Assembly: GCA_016209345.1 (NCBI GenBank)
Contig: JACQWH010000023.1
Location: forward strand, 1 to 12,078
Source: Candidatus Uhrbacteria bacterium
GTDB taxonomy: Bacteria; Patescibacteriota; Patescibacteriia; JACQRZ01
DNA: 12,078 nt
Reading direction: 5' to 3'
Made by a program: the position numbers and the translations under genes
Shown here: positions 7,801-12,078 of the stretch, one piece after another
Position numbering within the stretch: the stretch's first letter is position 1
Layout: each line of letters opens with the position of its first letter
Notes under the pieces: generated by a model
The model's input: only the letters and a program-made list of their open reading frames with translations
Database searches by the model: none
Told to the model about the DNA's origin: nothing

Positions 7801-8901
7801 ATAGTCAAGCCGGGCACTGCCGTTGGTATCATCGCGGCGCAATCATTGGGCGAGCCGGGAACGCAGCTTACCATGCGCACCTTTCATACGGGAGGTGTTG
7901 CCGGGGCTGATATTACGCAAGGGTTGCCGCGCGTTGAAGAGCTCTTTGAAGTGCGCACGCCAAAGAACAAGGCGACTCTTACCGATGTGGGTGGACGCGT
8001 TTCAATAACACAGAAAACCCGCTCGACGATCGGAGCGGACGGAAAAGAAATTACGCATACGGAAAGCGGACAAAAAATTATTTCCATACAGTATCAGGAA
8101 GACCATACAGAACAGTATCGTTTTTCGCCGCGCAAGCGAGCGACAGCCCCTGTGGCCGACGAGGAGGCAGTAAAAAAGCCGAAAAAAGCAAAGATACGAA
8201 CCGTTCATGTATCCGATGGACAGCAGGTGAATGAGGGTGATCTTCTTTTTACGGTTGGAGAAACGGAGACGCATGCCCGAAGCGGGGGTACGGTGAAGAT
8301 GGAGCGGGACGGCCTTGCGATACTCGGCAAGGGAGAGGGAGTGCAAGAATATATCATCCCGTCATCGGCATACGTCATCGTGAAAGACAAAGAATTGGTT
8401 GCCCCCGGCGATCCTCTCACCGAAGGCGATATTGATCTTCAGATGTATTTCAAGCACAAGGGCAAGCTCGAAACGCAAAAATATATTATCAATGAAATTC
8501 ACCGCATTTATACGTCGCAGGGCCAAAAGCTGAACGATAAACATATTGAAGTCATCATCCGCCAGATGTTCTCGCGCATGATGGTTGTCGATGCCGGCGA
8601 TACCGACTTGCTTGCCGGAGAAGTGATTGAGCATTCGGAACTCATTGAGGAAAACAGAGACGCGAAGAAGGAAGGGGAGCGGGAAGCAAAGGGAGATGAG
8701 TTGTTGATGGGTATTACCAAAGCATCCCTTTCGACGCGAAGCTGGTTGTCCGCCGCGTCCTTCCAGGAAACAGCGCGCATTCTTATCAACGCGGCTGTCA
8801 CCGGAAAGGCCGACTATCTGGAAGGGTTGAAAGAAAACGTCATTATCGGCCGGCTTATTCCGGTGGGTACCGGATACGAAAAACGCCGTAAGGGGGAGTA
8901 A
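4897..8901 (+). CDS. rpoC: DNA-directed RNA polymerase subunit beta'
   Basis: This 1334-aa subunit carries the polymerase active site. The N-terminal zinc site uses C68, C70, C83 and C86. NADFDGD at about 534-540 supplies the Mg-binding aspartates D536, D538 and D540. The second zinc site is C877, C949, C956 and C959. The trigger-loop region GTQLTMRTFHTGGVAG runs straight into GLPRVEELFE, so the gamma-proteobacterial SI3 insertion is absent. Residues 149-228 form a charged, alanine-rich likely coiled coil longer than in E. coli; a comparable extension occurs in actinobacterial beta'. A Lys-rich low-complexity linker sits at about 1079-1100, in the hybrid-barrel region. The C-terminus (SAASFQETARILINAA, then GLKENVIIGRLIPVGTG) is canonical. 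ATG 4897, 8 bases after rpoB, has no Shine-Dalgarno sequence, so translational coupling with rpoB is likely. The gene ends just before a strong terminator. Confidence 0.98.
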   Translation: MHGEERKDSIQAFDFKGIRLKVASAQDMLRWSYGEVTRPETINYRTQRPEKDGLFSERIFGPTKDWECYCGKYKKIRYKGIICDKCGVEVTRSIVRRERMGHITLATPVSHIWFLRGVPSKIGLALDMSVQNLERVIYFANFIITDVNEEMKTQTVGHVREEYKTAKKNFENECNGKVNALRSQQAAAAKTESASLEKQITSLLAQRDKELVALEENLRMVEDDIKSIKPMVILSESRYRDFSLSYGHLFEAAIGAEAIRKLLERIDVKALEESLRADIERAQGLKREKLVRRAKLIKSFMNNGVRLESMIMTVVPIIPPDLRPMVALDGGRFATSDLNDLYRRVINRNNRLKQLIELKAPEVICRNEKRMLQEAVDAFIDNSARHGKTVMASTGQKRTLKSLADMLKGKRGRFRQNLLGKRIDYSGRSVIVVGPSLKLHQCGLPKSMALDLFKPFVMSRLIAQGEVYNVRSASRYIETGRDEVWDILEDIVKDAFVLLNRAPTLHRLGIQAFKPILIEGKAIQVHPLVCPAFNADFDGDQMAVHVPLSQEARKEASEIMLSSHNLLKPASGHPIAVPQQDIVWGAFYMTYTLDAEGPKTQEKMKKFCHENEAVSGYLLKFIDLQERILVRFGETTMQRMNEADRDQPRVETTVGRILFNKILPTELPFYNTRIDKKMMGEIVLTALERCGIENTAKMLDNIKEVCAKYLTDSGLSFGMDDIPVLPEKGALIKDAENRIDEVQNQYDNGLLTFQERKSKVIAVWTETREKVSRLSKTSLPNEGSVYSIIESGARGTWAQLNQIIGMKGLVTNPLGETIELAVKGSFKEGLGVLEYFISTHGARKGLVDTALRTSNAGYLTRRLVDVAQDVVVNESDCLDREGMVITKQECDAIDVDFYDRLFGRTCSQEIADTQGDVLVKRNEIFTKEVVKRIREAGVENVRIRSLLSCRAVRGVCQKCYGLDLAYSTIVKPGTAVGIIAAQSLGEPGTQLTMRTFHTGGVAGADITQGLPRVEELFEVRTPKNKATLTDVGGRVSITQKTRSTIGADGKEITHTESGQKIISIQYQEDHTEQYRFSPRKRATAPVADEEAVKKPKKAKIRTVHVSDGQQVNEGDLLFTVGETETHARSGGTVKMERDGLAILGKGEGVQEYIIPSSAYVIVKDKELVAPGDPLTEGDIDLQMYFKHKGKLETQKYIINEIHRIYTSQGQKLNDKHIEVIIRQMFSRMMVVDAGDTDLLAGEVIEHSELIEENRDAKKEGEREAKGDELLMGITKASLSTRSWLSAASFQETARILINAAVTGKADYLEGLKENVIIGRLIPVGTGYEKRRKGE

Positions 8902-8931
8902 TTCAAAGAATTTGTATTGTTTTATAGCGAT

Positions 8932-8964
8932 AAAAACATCCGACCGATACGGTCGGATGTTTTT
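8932..8964 (+). terminator. rpoBC intrinsic terminator (bidirectional form)
   Basis: Bases 8932-8945 and 8951-8964 are a perfect 14-bp inverted repeat with the 5-nt loop GATAC. The core arm is CATCCGACC, flanked by five A on the left and five T on the right, so it can terminate transcription from either side. It lies 30 bases after the rpoC stop and closes the operon. Confidence 0.93.
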
Positions 8965-8966
8965 CC

Positions 8967-8995
8967 TTGTTTGCATTGAACAAATCGTGTATACT
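8967..8995 (+). promoter_or_regulatory. ftsK promoter
   Basis: TTGTTT (8967-8972) and TATACT (8990-8995) are separated by the ideal 17 bp. The -10 matches 5 of 6 and the -35 matches 3 of 6 positions. The predicted start near 9002 leaves only about 16 nt before the likely GTG start codon. The -35 begins 2 bases after the rpoBC terminator's T-run, so the intergenic space is fully used. Confidence 0.6.
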
Positions 8996-9017
8996 TCTTA
9001 TACGTATCATTGATTGT

Positions 9018-11285
9018 GTGAAAAAAGATTTTCGAAAACGGACGTATCAACGAACACCTTCCCGAGTACAGCGGCGTGAGAGCGGCGCTGTATTGTTTCA
9101 TGCGCTTTCCCCTTCGGCGCGCCAGGGGATCAAGATTGTCATCGTGCTTATGGTGACGCTGGTTGCGGTACTGAGCTTGGTTGATCTTGCCGGAGCGGCC
9201 GGCGCATGGATAGAGCGGGCGCTGAGCGTGCTGCTGGGATATACGCGGTATGCCGCGCCGTTTTTCATTGCGCTTTTTGGCATCTTTTTTATCCGCAGGG
9301 CTCCTCTTATGAGCCATGCCATTCAGATTATCGGCCTTGCGTTTCTTCTGCTTTCGTTTACGGCGGCATGGCATCTTTCCATTCCTCTTGAGGAGCAGTA
9401 CGCAAGCGCGCTTGCCGGCCGCGGTGGCGGAGTTATCGGATTTTTTCTTTCTTTTTCTCTCGAATCAATCCTGCAATTTTGGGGAGCGCTTATCGTCATT
9501 CTTTCCATTTTTATCATCTCGTTTCTGATTCTGGTCAGTTCATCGTTGGATGTTATCATTGCGCAGTGCCGGGCGGCTGGCGCTTTTCTTGCGGCGATGC
9601 TGTCTTTTTTTACGCGACACGCGCGGCGTGTTCGGACCTCTCATGTGGCTGGGACTCCTTCTGCCGATCAAGAAATCGGGCAGGGGCTCGAAACCGGGGC
9701 GGGTCCGGATTTTTCGCGCCGCACCGTTGCAATAAAAGAGAGCAGTGAAGATGTGGGGGCGGATATCCCCGAGCCCCACGAGAAGAAAGACGAGGGGATG
9801 GAAATCATCAAAGCGCCGAAAAGAAAGGCCGTCGTACAGATACCGCTTGACTTGCTGAACGGCAAGCAGCATCAGCCGACAAGCGGAGACATCAAGGCGA
9901 ACAAACTTATTATTCAAAAGACACTTGAGAATTTTGGCATCGCGGTTGAGATGGGCGAGGTGAATGTCGGGCCGACAGTCACTCAGTTTACGCTGAAGCC
10001 GGCAGAGGGAATAAAACTCGCTACGCTTACGGGGCTCCATAACGATCTTGCACTCGCGCTTGCCGCGCACCCTATTCGTATTGAGGCGCCCATCCCCGGG
10101 CGCGCGTTGGTCGGTATTGAAGTACCGAATCAAAAAGTCGCAATCGTCACCTTGCGAGAATTGCTTGAGTCCGATGCGTTCAAGCAGAGAAAGGATACAC
10201 TGACGCTGGCGCTCGGGAAAGATGTCGCCGGACAGACGCGGCTTTCCTCGGTACTGAAAATGCCCCACCTTCTTATTGCCGGCTCGACCGGCTCGGGAAA
10301 GACCGTCTGTATCAATACGATTATCACGACGCTCCTGTATCAGAACAGCCCTGAGACGCTGCGATTCATTCTTATTGACCCCAAGCGCGTCGAGCTCCCG
10401 TGTTATAACGACATCCCGCATTTACTGACGCCCGTGGTCACCGATGTAAAAAAGACGCTCAATGCCCTTCGCTGGGCTATCGGGGAGATGGAGCGGCGGT
10501 TTGATGTACTGTCAAAAGCGGGGAAGCGCGATCTTGCATCATACAATGCATGGAGTGAAGAAAAAATTCCCTACATCGTCATCGTTATCGATGAGCTTGC
10601 CGATATTATGGCGACCGTCGGGGCTGAGGCCGAGAATTTGATTATCCGTCTTGCGCAGATGGCGCGCGCGGTCGGCATTCATCTTGTTCTGGCAACCCAG
10701 CGGCCGTCCGTTGATGTGATTACCGGTTTGATAAAGGCAAACATCACGTCGCGTATTGCATTTGCCGTTGCGTCGCAAATGGATTCACGGACCATTCTTG
10801 ATACGGCTGGTGCCGAGCGGCTTGTGGGCAGGGGAGATATGCTGTTTGTCTCGGCCGATCTGTCAAAGCCCGTTCGCTTGCAGGGAGCGTATCTTTCTGA
10901 CGAGGAAATCGCGCGCGTTGTGGCCTGCCTGAAAGAAAGCGGAGAACCCTCATACCAGACCGCCGTCACCGAAAAGAGCACAACGAGTGACGGGGCTGGC
11001 GGCACTGGGTCAGATGAAGAGGACGATTTGTTGCCAGAGGCCCGCGAGATTATTACTCAAGCCCAGAAGGCATCGGCATCGCTGCTTCAGCGCCGCCTTC
11101 GAATCGGCTATGCGCGAGCCGCGCGTATTCTTGACCTTCTGGAAGCAGAGGGGTTTATCGGCCCGGGGGATGGCGCAAAGCCGCGCAGAATTATCGGCCA
11201 GTCATTTGACGGGCGTGTGGACGATTTTGGGCCCGAGCAAACCGAGGAAGAAAGAGATGACGCCATCGACAGGGGGATTTATTAA
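9018..11285 (+). CDS. ftsK: DNA translocase FtsK/SpoIIIE
   Basis: FtsK is a membrane-anchored hexameric ATPase that pumps chromosomal DNA through the closing septum. With the GTG start at 9018 it is 755 aa, close to Bacillus SpoIIIE. The N-terminus has hydrophobic segments near residues 38-57, 78-92, 100-119, 139-152 and 156-173, then a charged linker to about 265. The alpha/beta motor follows. Walker A is GSTGSGKT at 422-429, Walker B is IVIVIDELAD with D525 and E526, and LATQRPSVDVITGLIKANI comes after. The C-terminal gamma winged helix (about 669-735) has the DNA-reading signature RIGYARAARI at 695-704, so KOPS-like guidance is expected. An open frame reaches back to a TTG at 8967, but that lies in the promoter. 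GTG 9018 is the first start codon after the predicted transcript start and has no Shine-Dalgarno sequence. Confidence 0.95.
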   Translation: MKKDFRKRTYQRTPSRVQRRESGAVLFHALSPSARQGIKIVIVLMVTLVAVLSLVDLAGAAGAWIERALSVLLGYTRYAAPFFIALFGIFFIRRAPLMSHAIQIIGLAFLLLSFTAAWHLSIPLEEQYASALAGRGGGVIGFFLSFSLESILQFWGALIVILSIFIISFLILVSSSLDVIIAQCRAAGAFLAAMLSFFTRHARRVRTSHVAGTPSADQEIGQGLETGAGPDFSRRTVAIKESSEDVGADIPEPHEKKDEGMEIIKAPKRKAVVQIPLDLLNGKQHQPTSGDIKANKLIIQKTLENFGIAVEMGEVNVGPTVTQFTLKPAEGIKLATLTGLHNDLALALAAHPIRIEAPIPGRALVGIEVPNQKVAIVTLRELLESDAFKQRKDTLTLALGKDVAGQTRLSSVLKMPHLLIAGSTGSGKTVCINTIITTLLYQNSPETLRFILIDPKRVELPCYNDIPHLLTPVVTDVKKTLNALRWAIGEMERRFDVLSKAGKRDLASYNAWSEEKIPYIVIVIDELADIMATVGAEAENLIIRLAQMARAVGIHLVLATQRPSVDVITGLIKANITSRIAFAVASQMDSRTILDTAGAERLVGRGDMLFVSADLSKPVRLQGAYLSDEEIARVVACLKESGEPSYQTAVTEKSTTSDGAGGTGSDEEDDLLPEAREIITQAQKASASLLQRRLRIGYARAARILDLLEAEGFIGPGDGAKPRRIIGQSFDGRVDDFGPEQTEEERDDAIDRGIY

Positions 11286-11318
11286 TTTTTTTTACCACCC
11301 TCAATCTTGATATTTTTT

Positions 11319-11324
11319 TATAAT
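11319..11324 (+). promoter_or_regulatory. Possible -10 element for the RodZ-like gene
   Basis: A perfect TATAAT lies 33 bases after the ftsK stop in T-rich DNA. No good -35 stands 16-18 bp upstream, so it would be a weak or activator-dependent promoter. No terminator hairpin separates ftsK from the next gene; the T-run at 11286-11293 has no stem before it. Readthrough from ftsK is therefore also likely. Confidence 0.35.
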
Positions 11325-11360
11325 TGGCTAAGATGGTTGAGAGGAACTAAGGATATAAGC

Positions 11361-11364
11361 GAGG
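11361..11364 (+). promoter_or_regulatory. Shine-Dalgarno GAGG setting the start of the RodZ-like gene
   Basis: GAGG ends 7 bases before ATG 11372 but only 1 base before ATG 11366, so it favours the downstream start. It is the only recognisable ribosome-binding site in front of any gene in this window. Confidence 0.55.
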
Positions 11365-11371
11365 TATGCAT

Positions 11372-12064
11372 ATGGTGAAATTCAGTCGTAAAACGACATC
11401 GGGGCAGGGCGGTATCGGACACCATTTGAAAAATGCACGGCGCGCGCTTGGACTGAGCGTTGATGAAATTGCCGAGGCGACAAAGATTCGCAAGCCCCTA
11501 TTGCTTGCGCTTGAACAAAGCGCATTTCATGAAATAGAGGAGCCGTTTTACCGGGCCATTATCGTAAAAACATATTCGGAATACGTCGGCCTTGATTGGC
11601 GCGATGTGGGCCCTGCGTATGAGCGCGAGTCCGCATATATCCCGAAGAATCGTTCGCATGCTCCGGCGAGCGCATCTGCCATACAGCGCAGGGATCTATG
11701 GGTTGCCTCGCGCATTGCCAAAAACATTTTTTTGGCCGGCGCGATCGGGGGGGCGTGCGCGTATCTTGCGTTCCTTGCATTTGTTGCGCTCCAGCCGCCG
11801 ACGCTTACCGTACAAAATCCTTTGGACAATCTGGAAAGTTCTTCCCATACTGTTTTGGTTCGCGGCGCGGTAAAAGGAGGAGAGTCAGATATTCGAATCA
11901 ATGGCCAGCGCGTGTTGAAAAGAGGCGATGGAAGCTTTGAGCGGGAGGTGACGCTTTCAAGCGGAGTCAATGTTATTCAAGTCGCCGCGGCAAAAAAATA
12001 CAGTAAGGAGTCCGTTATCACGAGAACGGTCGTATATCAGGAACCAACGCTCCCTAATCCCTAA
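11372..12064 (+). CDS. RodZ-like membrane protein: helix-turn-helix, one TM segment, Ig-like domain
   Basis: This 230-aa protein has the RodZ plan. A cytoplasmic helix-turn-helix of the HTH_25 type is at about 15-75 (HHLKNARRALGLSVDEIAEA, then KIRKPLLLALEQSAFHEIEE). A basic juxtamembrane stretch at 92-117 leads to one transmembrane helix at about 119-140 and an exported domain at about 143-226. In RodZ the HTH binds MreB and links it to the wall-elongation machinery. Whether this cell has MreB is not visible. The outer part (PPTLTVQNPLDNL…, RINGQRVLKRGDGSFEREV, SGVNVIQV) looks like a small Ig-like beta-sandwich rather than the E. coli RodZ domain. Position after ftsK matches the spoIIIE…ymfM neighbourhood of Bacillus. 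ATG 11372 is preferred over 11366 because of the GAGG spacing. The last codons and stop fall in a heptamer repeat. Confidence 0.82.
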   Translation: MVKFSRKTTSGQGGIGHHLKNARRALGLSVDEIAEATKIRKPLLLALEQSAFHEIEEPFYRAIIVKTYSEYVGLDWRDVGPAYERESAYIPKNRSHAPASASAIQRRDLWVASRIAKNIFLAGAIGGACAYLAFLAFVALQPPTLTVQNPLDNLESSSHTVLVRGAVKGGESDIRINGQRVLKRGDGSFEREVTLSSGVNVIQVAAAKKYSKESVITRTVVYQEPTLPNP

Positions 12065-12078
12065 TCCCTAATCCCTAA
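12051..12078. repeat. Four perfect tandem copies of TCCCTAA (telomere-like heptamer)
   Basis: Four exact head-to-tail copies run to the last base of the window, so the true array length is unknown. The first two copies encode the final residues and TAA stop of the RodZ-like protein. On the minus strand the unit is TTAGGGA, giving four GGG runs spaced by four bases, which could fold as a G-quadruplex. The array may be why the sequence ends here. Confidence 0.93.

Noticed and set aside
9540..10421. Minus-strand 293-codon open frame opposite ftsK
   Set aside because: It is antisense to the FtsK motor domain, with Arg-rich, motif-free composition; a shadow frame.
11286..11293. ftsK terminator at the T-run after its stop
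   Set aside because: No stem of useful length precedes the eight T, so it is not a credible intrinsic terminator.
1..12078. CRISPR array, insertion sequence, intein, defence or toxin-antitoxin cassette
   Set aside because: No spaced direct repeats, transposase or intein motifs, or accessory genes are visible; every sizeable frame is explained by core genes.

Overview
The window reads as ordinary core chromosome of a bacterium, all on the + strand, with no mobile element, CRISPR array or defence cassette. The gene order is: a possible 3' tail of an upstream gene; a FemAB-family peptidoglycan aminoacyltransferase; tRNA-Arg(CCG); rpoB; rpoC; ftsK; and a RodZ-like membrane protein with a helix-turn-helix. 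The standard genetic code fits: rpoB stops with TAG, the other genes with TAA, and no TGA is needed as a sense codon.

The proteins and layout suggest a member of the candidate phyla radiation (Patescibacteria, Parcubacteria-like). The reasons are compact RpoB (1075 aa) and RpoC without the large gamma-proteobacterial insertions, a FemA/FemB-type enzyme, an rpoBC operon without rplJL directly in front, and a RodZ-like protein ending in an Ig-like domain. This placement is an inference from family knowledge; no search was run. A divergent Gram-positive-like lineage cannot be excluded.

Region by region: 1-1206 holds the wall enzyme and a tRNA whose first 15 bases are also the last codons of that enzyme. 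Bases 1207-1660 are a 454-base non-coding stretch with a consensus DnaA box, two closely spaced promoters, paired-arm structures and a terminator-like hairpin, so rpoBC may be controlled by an attenuated leader of about 240 nt. Bases 1661-8901 are rpoB and rpoC, 8 bases apart, closed by a 14-bp perfect bidirectional terminator. Its T-run is followed almost at once by the ftsK promoter. Bases 9018-11285 are ftsK, and 11372-12064 the RodZ-like gene. The ftsK-to-rodZ order resembles the spoIIIE...ymfM (rodZ)-pgsA-cinA-recA neighbourhood of Bacillus. The window ends inside four perfect copies of the heptamer TCCCTAA, the first two of which encode the end of the RodZ-like protein.

Functionally the genes combine transcription (RpoB and RpoC form the polymerase core), chromosome segregation at the division site (FtsK), and wall synthesis and cell shape (FemAB-like, RodZ-like). 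I found no convincing previously undescribed system. The items most worth checking are the terminal telomere-like repeat, the rpoB leader, the tRNA/CDS overlap and the near absence of Shine-Dalgarno sequences.
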